From Nostoc sp. 106C (lineage in GTDB: Bacteria; Cyanobacteriota; Cyanobacteriia; Cyanobacteriales; Nostocaceae): DNA of 64,000 nt. A program made the position numbers and the translations under genes. Position 1 is the first letter of the stretch; every line of letters starts with the position of its first letter. The stretch is from positions 62,001 to 126,000 of the forward strand of contig NZ_MTAW01000119.1 in NCBI RefSeq assembly GCF_002154725.1. The letters run 5' to 3'. Below the pieces are notes generated by a model. The model was not told where the DNA came from. It saw only the letters and a program-made list of their open reading frames with translations, and did no database searches. Below are positions 15,676 through 24,471 of this stretch, one piece after another.

Positions 15676-17049
15676 ATGACAATTAAATCGATTACATCTT
15701 TGGGAGTTGATGTTAGTAAATCAAGCATTACTTGTCATATTTTAACATCATATCCAGTCGGAGGATTAAAGAACTATTGGCAAAAAACCAGGACTAAAGC
15801 TAATAATTTATTTCCCAGCTTCTACTCCAATCCTAAGCCTAAAAGCAATCAAAAATCAGCTTTTGACTTTGCTGATTATGTGCGAGAAAACAAGCCTGAT
15901 GTCTCTATTTTGGAACCTACAGGTAATCATTACTCTAGGCTGTGGGCAAGCATTCTCGAAAGCTTAGGAATAAAAATCCTTTGGGTTGGTCACATTGAAC
16001 TACGTCGCTATCGCGGTGGTAAAAACCTCCCAAACAAATCCGATGCTGCTGATGCTTTAGCTATGGCGTCCTATGCTTTGGATCAAGAAAACTATTTAGA
16101 AACTGGCGAACTTAACCCGCGATCGTTTCTTATGCACCGACCACAGTCAATTGACCAACTGCGGGAACTGGTACAGCAACTAGAACACCTTAACCGTGTG
16201 CAGAATCCAATTGTCAACTACACCCGTCAAGCACTAGCTTGGCAATTCCCAGAAAAGGCACACAGTAAGACCGAAAGCACCAAGCTGGGCAATGTCCCAC
16301 CGTTATGGGGTTGGTTAGCGCAGCGCGAATTGGAGGTACATCCCCAAAGTTACAAATCGCTTACCAAACAATACCAGCAATCCATAGCGGTACAACTTGG
16401 ACTGCAAATAGATCCACTTGTGCGACTTCATGCTGATTGGTTGTGTGACATCGATGTTGAGGAGCAGCGGCTAGAAGCCAAACTCAAACCCCTAGTCAAC
16501 GATGAGCAATTCAAAATTTACAACCAAATTTTTGATCAGTTCAATTTTGGGTTGAGAATTCGCGCCCGCCTGCTGAGTCGAATTTACCCATTTGAAGCGT
16601 TCCTTACCAACGGCAAGCCGTTGATTGAGCGGGAAGTGCGGGAAGTTAAGAAAAAACAGGTAAGCCGTGAAGATGGGAAATCTGTAGTTAAGTTTCTTCC
16701 TGGCGACGTGAAGCGGGTTAAACGCAATCGCTCCAGGGATGCTTTCAAGCTCAGGCTAGGTATGGGAACCGTTTTAGAGCAGTCGGGAGACAAGCTAGTT
16801 GAAAAAGGTAGTGGATCATCCCTATGCCGAATGAACTTTTGGCAGTACGTGATCACCAAAATTGAAATTGACGGACGCTTACCTGACAGTCCTATCGGTC
16901 AGGAAATAGGTGATTACAAGAACACGCTTAAAAGCACTGTTGATGCGTCTGGTAAGCAGTTACTTAACGGTAAGCATTTGCAAAATAAGCTGATGGCCAA
17001 AGTTGCCAATATTTTGTTTCGGGAGTTGTCCAGAGCGATCGCAAAATGA
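15676..17049 (+). CDS. IS110-like DEDD recombinase/transposase, 457 aa
   Basis: The N-terminus has the RuvC-like DEDD signature of IS110/Piv enzymes: GVDVSKSS (first Asp, residue about 12), ILEPTGNHY (Glu, about 79) and KSDAADALAMA (Asp pair, about 122-125). The C-terminal part has LGMGTVLEQSGDKL, where QSG could supply the catalytic serine of the IS110 Tnp domain; it is followed by SSLCRMNFW. About 60-80 residues of extra basic sequence (REVREVKKKQVSR) precede that motif, making it longer than typical family members (300-420). IS110 enzymes act with a bridge RNA; the related Piv is a DNA invertase. The stop overlaps the next gene by four bases, unusual for a lone insertion sequence. Confidence 0.78.
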   Translation: MTIKSITSLGVDVSKSSITCHILTSYPVGGLKNYWQKTRTKANNLFPSFYSNPKPKSNQKSAFDFADYVRENKPDVSILEPTGNHYSRLWASILESLGIKILWVGHIELRRYRGGKNLPNKSDAADALAMASYALDQENYLETGELNPRSFLMHRPQSIDQLRELVQQLEHLNRVQNPIVNYTRQALAWQFPEKAHSKTESTKLGNVPPLWGWLAQRELEVHPQSYKSLTKQYQQSIAVQLGLQIDPLVRLHADWLCDIDVEEQRLEAKLKPLVNDEQFKIYNQIFDQFNFGLRIRARLLSRIYPFEAFLTNGKPLIEREVREVKKKQVSREDGKSVVKFLPGDVKRVKRNRSRDAFKLRLGMGTVLEQSGDKLVEKGSGSSLCRMNFWQYVITKIEIDGRLPDSPIGQEIGDYKNTLKSTVDASGKQLLNGKHLQNKLMAKVANILFRELSRAIAK

Positions 17050-17276
17050 GTGAACAACAAGATTATCCAGTTTATGCCCGTCTGTCATCTCAAAAATTAA
17101 GTCAAATGAATACGGAGATGCAGTTTGGCTATGACCCAACGGACGATTTAGATAATGAGTGGTTAAGCGATAAACGCATTAATGAACCACAATACTGTCC
17201 AAGATGTCAGCAGTATTCTGTTTTCTGGGGAAGTTTTGACGAGGTTTGGTACTGTCAAAACTGTGATGATTTTTAA
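17046..17276 (+). CDS. Small zinc-ribbon protein, 76 aa
   Basis: Residues 52-74 hold two CxxC pairs (CPRC and CQNC), separated by about 17 residues, typical of a zinc ribbon. The N-terminal half is acidic. The ATG overlaps the stop of the IS110-like gene (ATGA), so the two are co-translated and the protein may assist the recombinase. A hairpin terminator follows at 17289. No named family is known to me. Confidence 0.6.
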   Translation: MSEQQDYPVYARLSSQKLSQMNTEMQFGYDPTDDLDNEWLSDKRINEPQYCPRCQQYSVFWGSFDEVWYCQNCDDF

Positions 17277-17288
17277 AACCTGATGCTA

Positions 17289-17312
17289 AACCCCTACAGT
17301 AATGTAGGGGTT
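17289..17312 (+). terminator. Terminator at the right edge of the island
   Basis: AACCCCTAC (17289-17297) and GTAGGGGTT (17304-17312) form a perfect 9-bp stem with a 6-base loop, 12 bases after the zinc-ribbon stop. Only a weak T-run (TTGTTAAT) follows. It separates island genes from txlA. Confidence 0.65.
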
Positions 17313-17377
17313 GTTAATATCCCAGTAACTTACTAGAGTGAAGATCATACTGCTTAATAAGTTTTAATAATTCTGTT

Positions 17378-17968
17378 ATGACTCCGGATTCACCTGTTAA
17401 TTCTCCAGCAAAGCCTGAATCTACTATGGGGGCGCGTGTGAGAAATTTCTTAATTGCGATAGTCGCGATCGCCCTCAGCGTCGCCCTGGTTTTAGGGCTG
17501 CGAACTGAGACAACTTCGGCTTCCCTGACTAAGTTAGATGAAGCCTCAATACCCTTAGAAGTCGCTATCAGCAACGGTAAGCCCTCGCTGGTGGAGTTTT
17601 ACGCTGATTGGTGTACTGTCTGCCAAAAAATGGCACCAGATATGGCTGAGTTAGAACAGCAATATGCTGACAAGCTAAATTTTGTCATGCTGAATGTGGA
17701 TAACACCAAGTGGCTGCCGGAAATGTTGAAATATCGGGTTGATGGAATTCCCCATTTTGTATTCTTGGGTAAAAACGGGGAAACTATAGCGCAGGCGATC
17801 GGCGATCAACCACGCGCTGTCATGGCTAGCAACTTAGAAGCTTTAGTAACTGATTCCTCTTTACCTTACGCCCAAGCTAGCGGACAAGTTTCCAAATTCT
17901 CAGCACCAGTTGCACCAACAACTAGCCAAGATGATCCACGCAGTCATGGTAGCCAGGTGGTAAATTAG
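17378..17968 (+). CDS. txlA: TxlA/HCF164-type membrane-anchored thioredoxin
   Basis: Residues 23-41 form one membrane helix (FLIAIVAIALSVALVLG); residues 60-165 are a thioredoxin fold whose active site is WCTVC (C79, C82) preceded by FYAD. The cis-proline motif appears as GIPH. Family members face the thylakoid lumen or periplasm and deliver reducing power for cytochrome assembly, as HCF164 does for cytochrome b6f. The C-terminal 30 residues are low complexity. The gene has its own promoter region after the island terminator, and marks return to core chromosome. Confidence 0.88.
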   Translation: MTPDSPVNSPAKPESTMGARVRNFLIAIVAIALSVALVLGLRTETTSASLTKLDEASIPLEVAISNGKPSLVEFYADWCTVCQKMAPDMAELEQQYADKLNFVMLNVDNTKWLPEMLKYRVDGIPHFVFLGKNGETIAQAIGDQPRAVMASNLEALVTDSSLPYAQASGQVSKFSAPVAPTTSQDDPRSHGSQVVN

Positions 17969-18778
17969 CAACGTAATTACTTATAGAAGTTTTGACTTCG
18001 ATAAACCACAGAAAGCAGGAAATAGGTAAGCATTACCTTAAAAATTTGTACTTTACTCAATTAGAAATCACTATATTTTTACCCTCTTAGGTAGGCAATA
18101 AATATGAAAAAATTACCACCTAACTAAGAGGAATTTTTATTGTTACTTTAATTACTAATTAGTTTTTATACCTATATAAATATCCATACATGAACTTGTT
18201 AATAATCAAACGTCAGCCTTGGATGAGTTTTTTTTAATATATGTAGATATAAGAACTCAGAGTAAAAACATCAAGCTCTAAAAAATTAAGTTATTTTAGC
18301 GCATTTTAGGTGGGAAAATATCTGAAATACAAAAAATTACTCTACGGATTGTAAGAATCCTACTTTGGTATTAGATAATTTTTTTGTTGGCAAGCCATAA
18401 CTTTATAAAATTTTCAGTTTGTTCTCATAAATACAATAGATTTCTCTTCAGCAAAGTATATTCAAAATAGACTGGCTTAAATCCTGGCTTTTCTAAACTT
18501 AGAAGCTAAAAATTTAACTGAAAGTTTGAGATTTCGTTAAATCTTTTGTGGCAATTTACTAGAGTCTTATGCGTACAAACTGAACATTTATTATCCAAGT
18601 GTTTGTCTTACTAGAACAATTTAAGCCTTAAGTACAACATCAAACAAGTATATATAAAAGTAACGACCAAAAACATTTCTTGTTTGTTCCAAGATTATTG
18701 TTAATAGCCACTATGGTAATAGAGCAATACTAGAAATGTATGAAAGCTTCATCAAGTAAAACTCACATATTTTCTATT
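17969..18778. other. AT-rich intergenic region, 0.8 kb
   Basis: No gene is visible. A hairpin CCTCTTAG (18083-18090) with CTAAGAGG (18124-18131), followed by AATTTTTATTG, may end the txlA transcript. The remainder is AT-rich with many stops in all frames and probably carries the promoter of the SDR gene downstream. Confidence 0.5.
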
Positions 18779-19582
18779 ATGAACACAACACATCAACGAA
18801 ACCCCAAAAAAACTGCTCTTATTACTGGAGCAGCTAATGGGATTGGCTACGAACTAGCATATATTTTTGCCTTTAATGGCTACAATCTGGTATTAGTAGA
18901 CAGAATGGCGCACAAATTAGCTGAAGTTGCTAATAAATTCCGAGACGAATTTGGTATTTCTGTTAAACCTATTGTCAAAGATTTATCTATAAAAACCTCA
19001 CCTGAAGAGATTTTTACTGAGTTACAACAAGAATTTATCAAAGTTGATGTGCTAGTGAATAATGCTGGATTTGGTATTTATGGATTATTTAATGAAACAA
19101 ACTTGAATACTGAATTAGAAATGCTACAGGTAAATTTAGTATGTCTTACCCATTTAACTAAGTTATTCCTGAAAGATATGGTAAAGCAAGGTGAAGGAAA
19201 AATATTAAATCTTTCCTCTGCTGCTGCTTTTCAACCAGGCCCTTTAATGGCAGTTTATTTCGCTACTAAAGCCTATATATTATCATTTTCACAAGCACTG
19301 GCGAGCGAATTAGAAGGTACAGGTGTTACTGTAACAGCCCTTTGTCCAGGCCCAACAGAATCAGCCTTTCATGAAAGAACAGGGATTGCGGGTGCTAAAC
19401 AGGTAGAAAATAATAACATGATGGAAGCAGCAACAGTAGCTAAAATCGGTTATCGCGCTTTAATGGAAGGTAAAACTGTTGCTATTCCTGGGTTAAAAAA
19501 TAAATTACTTGCTGAAATTGTTAGATTTACACCGAGAAATCTAGTAACGAAAATTGTGAAAAATATGCAAGAAATTAAATAG
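18779..19582 (+). CDS. Short-chain dehydrogenase/reductase, 267 aa
   Basis: This is a classical SDR oxidoreductase with a Rossmann fold. It has the cofactor motif TGAANGIG (residues 16-23), NNAG (94-97), catalytic serine in NLSSAA (146-147), Y160 and K164 in YFATK. Sequence LVLVDR after strand two, with no basic residue at the usual site, leaves NAD or NADP preference open. The substrate cannot be told. I use the ATG at 18779 (MNTTHQRNPKKTALI); an upstream in-frame ATG at 18740 would add 13 residues without obvious homology. It is monocistronic. Confidence 0.85.
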   Translation: MNTTHQRNPKKTALITGAANGIGYELAYIFAFNGYNLVLVDRMAHKLAEVANKFRDEFGISVKPIVKDLSIKTSPEEIFTELQQEFIKVDVLVNNAGFGIYGLFNETNLNTELEMLQVNLVCLTHLTKLFLKDMVKQGEGKILNLSSAAAFQPGPLMAVYFATKAYILSFSQALASELEGTGVTVTALCPGPTESAFHERTGIAGAKQVENNNMMEAATVAKIGYRALMEGKTVAIPGLKNKLLAEIVRFTPRNLVTKIVKNMQEIK

Positions 19583-19712
19583 TATAAACTAGCTACGAGC
19601 GATCGCCCCTGACTTGGCTTTGTTGTCACAGCTTTACAAGAGCGATCGCAGATTGTTTTGTTCCTTTTCTCTGGCTTTGCTAAGACAAAGATTAGTTTAA
19701 CTCCAGTACCCC

Positions 19713-19862
19713 TTATGGCATAGGATGGAAAAGCAGATCTGGAAAAATAAAGTTAAACACTGCCCAAGTAGAAAAAGCAATTGATATCGACAGAACCGCA
19801 AGCACAGGTGCGAGGGAAAGGTATTTCAGGAAATAGCCTTGTTGGTCATTTGCTTTTTGCAT
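19713..19862 (-). CDS. psaJ: Photosystem I subunit IX (PsaJ), lone copy
   Basis: A 49-residue frame starts MQKANDQQGYFLKYLSLAPV at 19862 and ends FPDLLFHPMP at 19713. One membrane helix spans residues 17-38. The FPDLLFHP ending is characteristic of PsaJ, which sits at the edge of photosystem I beside PsaF. AGAGG lies eight bases before the start. PsaJ is normally encoded directly after psaF. No psaF is found here, so this is probably a second, orphan copy. Its N-terminus differs from the common MADKADQS-type start, which suggests a divergent paralogue. Confidence 0.85.
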   Translation of the reverse strand: MQKANDQQGYFLKYLSLAPVLAVLSISIAFSTWAVFNFIFPDLLFHPMP

Positions 19863-19961
19863 AGAGTAACCTCTCAAACAAGTTCGGTAATTAAATTTGA
19901 ATAGTGCAGGTTAAGTAAAAAACCTTCATCTGTGATAAGTAACCACGCAAAATTAATTACA

Positions 19962-20144
19962 GTCATTGCGAGCGAAGCGTAAAGCCTTCTCCTAGCGGGC
20001 ATAGCTTCGCTTAGCGCCGAAGGCGTTCCCCCAGGGTAGCAATCATGGGGGTTGGGATTGCTACCCTGCGGGAAGCCGCTGCGCGTCTACATTTCGCTTT
20101 GCTACATAAAGCCCTTCGGGCATGGCTTCGCTTAGCGCAATGAC
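19962..20144. mobile_element. 183-bp MITE-like repeat
   Basis: GTCATTGCG (19962-19970) and CGCAATGAC (20136-20144) are perfect 9-bp terminal inverted repeats. The inside contains GCGAAGC-type repeats and a strong internal stem (GGGTAGCAATC with GATTGCTACCC, about 20034-20066). No ORF is present. The sequence type is a common interspersed repeat in Nostoc-like genomes. Confidence 0.7.
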
Positions 20145-20562
20145 ATTGGGTAATTAATTATGTTTAACTACTTATGTATGTCCCTGAAAAATAGCTCTGG
20201 TTGTTCCTTAGAAGCAAAATTTTCAGAATCAGAAATTTAAGTTAACTGCACAACAAATAGATTAATAGTTAATTATTTACTAAACTTCTAACTAAAGTGC
20301 TGTTTTATATTAAGTTGCTTTGTAATTAAATATATTATAAATATATCTTATGAATCATTCTCATACCCCAAGAGGCTGAGGAGAAATTAATAATAATGTA
20401 TAAATCAGGAAATTAGAAATTTTTAGACATTCTACGAGATTTAATGCTTGACGTGACTAGATAAATATACATAACCATAACTATATTTTGCTTGGGGAAA
20501 GTAAAAAATCCTTTCCCTGAGAAAACTATATATACTTCGGTTTAACTCCACCCACTTAGTTA
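20145..20562. other. Intergenic region, no gene seen
   Basis: This is AT-rich sequence with stops in every frame. I see no convincing promoter, hairpin or repeat beyond the element to its left. Confidence 0.4.
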
Positions 20563-20808
20563 TCAATCGTCTAAAATGTTACTTTGATATGAATCCAAAA
20601 TGCCACTACGAATAATTAGTTGCGGCCAGATTAATATAAAAAAGCCCATCCATATCAATATAGGTATAGAGATTAGAACTGTTAGCCAGATGATTTTAAA
20701 TATTAACCAACTACCACTAATTATGCTTACACCTGTGAGCAGTATAGACCAGGGCTGACACCACCACGGTTTGTAATTCCAAGGACTTACGGGCTTTTTG
20801 TCGGACAT
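20563..20808 (-). CDS. DUF6737-like membrane protein, 81 aa
   Basis: The product begins MSDKKPVSPWNYKPWWCQPW and then has two adjacent hydrophobic helices (residues 21-45 and 47-68). The NPWNYKPWWCQPW-type start is a conserved feature of a small cyanobacterial membrane-protein family, which I recall as DUF6737. I chose the ATG at 20808 over a TTG four codons earlier. The gene is monocistronic. Function is not known. Confidence 0.65.
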   Translation of the reverse strand: MSDKKPVSPWNYKPWWCQPWSILLTGVSIISGSWLIFKIIWLTVLISIPILIWMGFFILIWPQLIIRSGILDSYQSNILDD

Positions 20809-21026
20809 TGTTGTGAACAACCAAAGTTAAGAATTATCTTTTAAACCTTGTCCATTTTGAAACCTGGAGTAGTGCGCGCATCTTTCCCGCTACGAAGAGC
20901 AGAGAGCAAGATGCTCCCACTACTTTTAAAACTATGGTTCTCAAAATAGATGTAGTTTAACAAGTTTTAGCTTAACAGCTATTTGCTCGCTCCATCTCAA
21001 CTGTGTAGCGAAATCCAACAATTACC

Positions 21027-21060
21027 AGATTCCCGACTTCTTGAAAAAGTCAGGAATCTT
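21027..21060. terminator. Hairpin between two minus-strand genes
   Basis: AGATTCC plus GACTT (21027-21039) pair with AAGTC plus GGAATCT (21047-21059) with one mismatch. It lies about 60 bases after the stop of the secreted-protein gene on the minus strand and is a likely terminator or small repeat. Confidence 0.45.
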
Positions 21061-21120
21061 ACTACTCATCAAAAGTCGATATTCTGGATATCAAAGCACA
21101 GATATTTATCTGTTTTAAAA

Positions 21121-21597
21121 TCAGTTAGGTTTCCAATCTTGTAATGATATATATTCATCCTTGAGAATATCGTAAACTTGGATGACGCCAGTAGGATTTA
21201 AGACACGAAATAAATATATTGTGTCAACGTGGTCTACATGATTTTCCACTACTCGAATTGTGTAGTAAGGCGTTTCTGGGGTTGGTGAACTATCAACAAT
21301 TGCCGCAACGCGGATAGTTCCTTTGGAAAGGCGTTCAATTTCCTTTGCTTTACGTTTGACTTGAGGAAGTTTCCAAACTAAGTTAAAAGCTGCTTTTTCA
21401 TCAATTCTGCTACTTGTCTGTGAAACTTTTATATCAGTGTTATTATCTAACTCGGTAGATATTTGTGAATACTTGATCCCCATTTGAGGATGATTTATCG
21501 GACTTTGCGCCATAGCGGACTGTCCTGCTATTGCTAGGAAAGATGTAATAATTAGAGAACTACAGGTCAATCGTTGCATGACGCTACTTGTAAGCAT
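21121..21597 (-). CDS. Secreted hypothetical protein, 158 aa
   Basis: With the ATG at 21597 the N-terminus (MLTSSVMQRLTCSSLIITSF) gives a basic start, a hydrophobic core and an ASAMAQ-like cleavage region (QSAMAQS), a Sec signal peptide. The mature part begins with a disordered Ser/Thr/Gln stretch. It then has a folded domain from about residue 65 (FNLVWKLPQVKRKAKE) with a YTIRVVENH strand and a DTIYLFRV strand. No named family; probably periplasmic. Another in-frame ATG at 21618 would lengthen the n-region. Confidence 0.6.
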   Translation of the reverse strand: MLTSSVMQRLTCSSLIITSFLAIAGQSAMAQSPINHPQMGIKYSQISTELDNNTDIKVSQTSSRIDEKAAFNLVWKLPQVKRKAKEIERLSKGTIRVAAIVDSSPTPETPYYTIRVVENHVDHVDTIYLFRVLNPTGVIQVYDILKDEYISLQDWKPN

Positions 21598-22537
21598 TCT
21601 GGTTCGCTCTAAATGCAAATTCGTTATAAATTAAGCATATCGGCAGAGGAATCGAAATGTCATCTTCATTTGGCATAATGCTGATGATTATGGTAAAGAT
21701 TGGATAAAGCTAAAGGAAAAGCTCTCCAACTGGGTAAGAGGGAAAATGTAAGTTTTATGTCTTGGATAAATGGATACAATGATACTAAAAAATCTATTTA
21801 TCTTACTTATAAATACGGTTTAATTTAAAATTTGTGTTAGAAAGAGCCTTGGGTATGATTTGCGATCGCCTGATTACTGTAGATGTCTGCATTAGGATAT
21901 AGCGATCGCATCTGTAATATCATGTTCAGCAAATTACTTGTGATCTGTCCGCAGCGAGTGCAACGAAGTGGAGGTTAGACGCAAAGAGGCTTCCCACTGT
22001 TCTGCGATTATTACTTCAACCTGAGTTCGGGATAAGAAATCCTCAAACCCCTTGATTTTTCGTTGTCCGGTCTGAAACTTTGTTTTCATATATTTTCAAA
22101 AAGGCATGTTGTTGATATTAATCTCATTTGTGAACCTTATTGACGAAACGATTCCACTTTAATCACTTCTTTTACCACTTAGAATTTTGCTCAATCTATA
22201 CACAATAAGCTTTTTAGCTTCTGGCTTAACCCGAACTCAGGTTACTTCACTAAGTATAGAAATGTTATTCAATTTTTCTTTTTCCAGAGTGATGGAACAC
22301 CATTAATAGTGACAGCAATTAGCAGCTGGTTTACAAAATCGCATTTTTTTAAAAAAATCTACCTTCTAAAGAAGGAAGTTATCAATATTATTCATACGAT
22401 ATTTCCATCTAAAAGCAGATATAGCTTAAAAAAACCTAAAAATTGCCTAAAAATGCCCTAAGGGGGCATTGCTTGACCAAACTAGAAATTGGTCTACTGA
22501 TAATTTAGTTATCAAAATTTTCATTAATTATTTAGAA
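21598..22537. other. Intergenic region with a decayed element
   Basis: No supported gene. AACCTGAGTTCGGG-ATAAG (22018-22036) and its inverse CTTAACCCGAACTCAGGTT (22225-22243) match at 18 of 19 positions, giving a 226-bp segment with terminal inverted repeats that looks like the shell of an insertion sequence or a MITE. The rest is AT-rich, with HIP1 sites near 21860 and 21900. The binding-protein promoter must lie just before 22538. Confidence 0.5.
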
Positions 22538-23608
22538 ATGAAACAGATCTCTGCATTGCTGTTAGTAATGAATTTAACACTGGTAGCTTGCAGTGCGCCT
22601 CAGAACACAGCTGTAGCTCCTAGCCCATCAGAAAATTCCACGGCTGCAAAACCTGTAAACAACCACCAAAATAAACTTTTAGTGGTCACAACAGTAGCTC
22701 CACTGACCAATATTGTTAGTAATATTGCAGGCGATCGCGTGGAAGTTAAAGGTATCATTCCTGAAGGCACCGACTCCCACACTTTTGAACCACGTCCTAG
22801 CGATAGTGATGTGCTGTCCAAGGCTAATTTGGTAATTGTTAATGGATTACACTTGGAAAGCCCCACGGAAAAACTAGCTAAAGCTTCTAAACCTAAAGAC
22901 ACTAAAATCTACGAACTTGGTGGTAATACAATCACTAAAGACCAATGGTTATTTGATTTCAGTTTTCCTAAAGAAAAGGGAGACCCTAACCCACATTTAT
23001 GGGTAAATCCCAAGTATGCTGAGGCTTACGCTAAACTAGCGGCTCAACAGTTAACTGCGTTAGACCCTGCTGGTAAGGATTACTATGCAACTAATTTGAA
23101 AAACTACCTGCAACGTCTTGATGCACTCGACAAAGTAACAAGAGAAGTTGTAGCCAGTATTCCTGCCAAGAACCGCAAACTTTTGACCTACCATGACTCT
23201 TGGGCTTATTGGGCACGAGAATATGGTTTTGAAGTAATTGGTGCTATTCAACCTTCAGATTTTAAGGAACCTTCCGCCCAAGATGTGGCAAAGCTGATCG
23301 ATCAGGTGCGTAAAGTCGGCGTTCCAGCAATTTTTGGCTCTGAAGTCTACCCTAGCAAGGTAGAAGAGCAAATTGCCCGCGAAGCTAAGGTCAAAACAGC
23401 CAACACTGCTGATGACGAGTTACCTGGACAGGGAGCGGCGAATGCAATGCAAAATACTAATCCTCAGCACACCTACATTGGCATGATGGCTAACAATATG
23501 CGAATTATCGCTGATGGTTTGAAGGGTAACTCCAAGCTAGTTGACAGTCTCAATACAACCAATGTCGTAGGCCCAACAGCAACCGCCACAACCACAACAG
23601 CTAAGTAA
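22538..23608 (+). CDS. Metal ABC transporter binding lipoprotein (ZnuA/MntC type)
   Basis: This is a cluster A-I periplasmic binding protein that passes Zn or Mn to the adjacent transporter. The ATG at 22538 gives a lipoprotein signal with lipobox LVAC (C18). Likely ligands are H81 in SHTFEP, H153 in NPHLWVNP, H219 in TYHDSWAY and an acidic residue at 269 (GSEVYP) or 292-293 (TADDE). A histidine at the third site favours zinc; Mn-specific relatives usually have glutamate. No long His-rich loop is present. Order binding protein, ATPase, permease matches known mnt and znu operons. The symbol is left open because the metal is uncertain. Confidence 0.85.
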   Translation: MKQISALLLVMNLTLVACSAPQNTAVAPSPSENSTAAKPVNNHQNKLLVVTTVAPLTNIVSNIAGDRVEVKGIIPEGTDSHTFEPRPSDSDVLSKANLVIVNGLHLESPTEKLAKASKPKDTKIYELGGNTITKDQWLFDFSFPKEKGDPNPHLWVNPKYAEAYAKLAAQQLTALDPAGKDYYATNLKNYLQRLDALDKVTREVVASIPAKNRKLLTYHDSWAYWAREYGFEVIGAIQPSDFKEPSAQDVAKLIDQVRKVGVPAIFGSEVYPSKVEEQIAREAKVKTANTADDELPGQGAANAMQNTNPQHTYIGMMANNMRIIADGLKGNSKLVDSLNTTNVVGPTATATTTTAK

Positions 23609-23625
23609 AAAGGTATCGCAATTAA

Positions 23626-24468
23626 ATGCAACCAATACTTGAAGTTAAAAACTTAGCTTGCGGTTATCAAAATCAGCCAGTATTTACGGCGGTAGATTTG
23701 AAGCTATATCCTGGTCAACTTTCTGGCTTGGTGGGGCCTTCAGGCTGCGGTAAAAGCACTTTCATCAAAGCAATTTTAGGGTTAGTTCATCCTTGGGCTG
23801 GGGAAATTTGGTTCCGGGGAAGGCGGCTAAAACCAGGAGTAGCACCGCCAAAGGTGGGTTACGTACCGCAAGTGGAAACAGTCGATTGGACTTTTCCAGT
23901 CACAGCTTTGGAAGTGGTGATGATGGGGCGTTACCAAAAGCAGAAGATGTTTCCTTGGGCTTCATTAAGCGATCGCCTTGCGGCGCAAGAACTTCTAGAA
24001 CGTGTGGGAGTTGCTAATGTTGCCCATAAACCTATCGGCGATTTATCTGGCGGACAGCAACAACGGGTTTTTATCGCCCGCGCTTTAGTGGGAGAACCAG
24101 AAATCGTCCTTCTTGATGAACCAACAAGTAGTTCTGACTTACACGTTCAACACGAACTTTTGCATCTGTTGGCTAATTTGAATCAGCAAGGCTTAACAAT
24201 TTTGCTCTCTACCCACGACCTCAATTCAGTAGCAACACATTTACCTTGGGTGATATGTTTCAACCACGGCTTAATCAGTCAAGGTCAACCGATTGATATC
24301 TTTACTCCCGCCAATCTAGAAAAGACTTTTGGTGGAGAAATGGTAGTTTTTCAACAAGAAGACCGGATTTTAATTGCTAGTGGCGGGACTTCCCTACGCC
24401 ATCAAATGCAAGACAACTTGCCTCAAATCTTGAAGCAAGCAAATTCAAATCACAAAATCCAAAATTGA
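23626..24468 (+). CDS. Metal ABC transporter ATPase
   Basis: This ATPase of 280 residues drives the metal importer. Walker A is GPSGCGKST (37-45), the signature is LSGGQQQR, Walker B is IVLLDEPT and the switch histidine is in STHD. The sequence closely fits the ZnuC/MntA family, including VPQVETVDWTFPVTA, which carries the Q-loop. The C-terminal 35 residues are an extra, poorly ordered tail. It follows the binding protein by 17 bases and precedes the permease by three, so the three genes are one operon. Confidence 0.92.
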   Translation: MQPILEVKNLACGYQNQPVFTAVDLKLYPGQLSGLVGPSGCGKSTFIKAILGLVHPWAGEIWFRGRRLKPGVAPPKVGYVPQVETVDWTFPVTALEVVMMGRYQKQKMFPWASLSDRLAAQELLERVGVANVAHKPIGDLSGGQQQRVFIARALVGEPEIVLLDEPTSSSDLHVQHELLHLLANLNQQGLTILLSTHDLNSVATHLPWVICFNHGLISQGQPIDIFTPANLEKTFGGEMVVFQQEDRILIASGGTSLRHQMQDNLPQILKQANSNHKIQN

Positions 24469-24471
24469 CTT

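Noticed and set aside
21934-22089. 51-codon minus-strand frame in the gap before the metal transporter
   Set aside because: It runs through one terminal inverted repeat of a decayed element, and has no clear family; likely a chance frame or transposase remnant.
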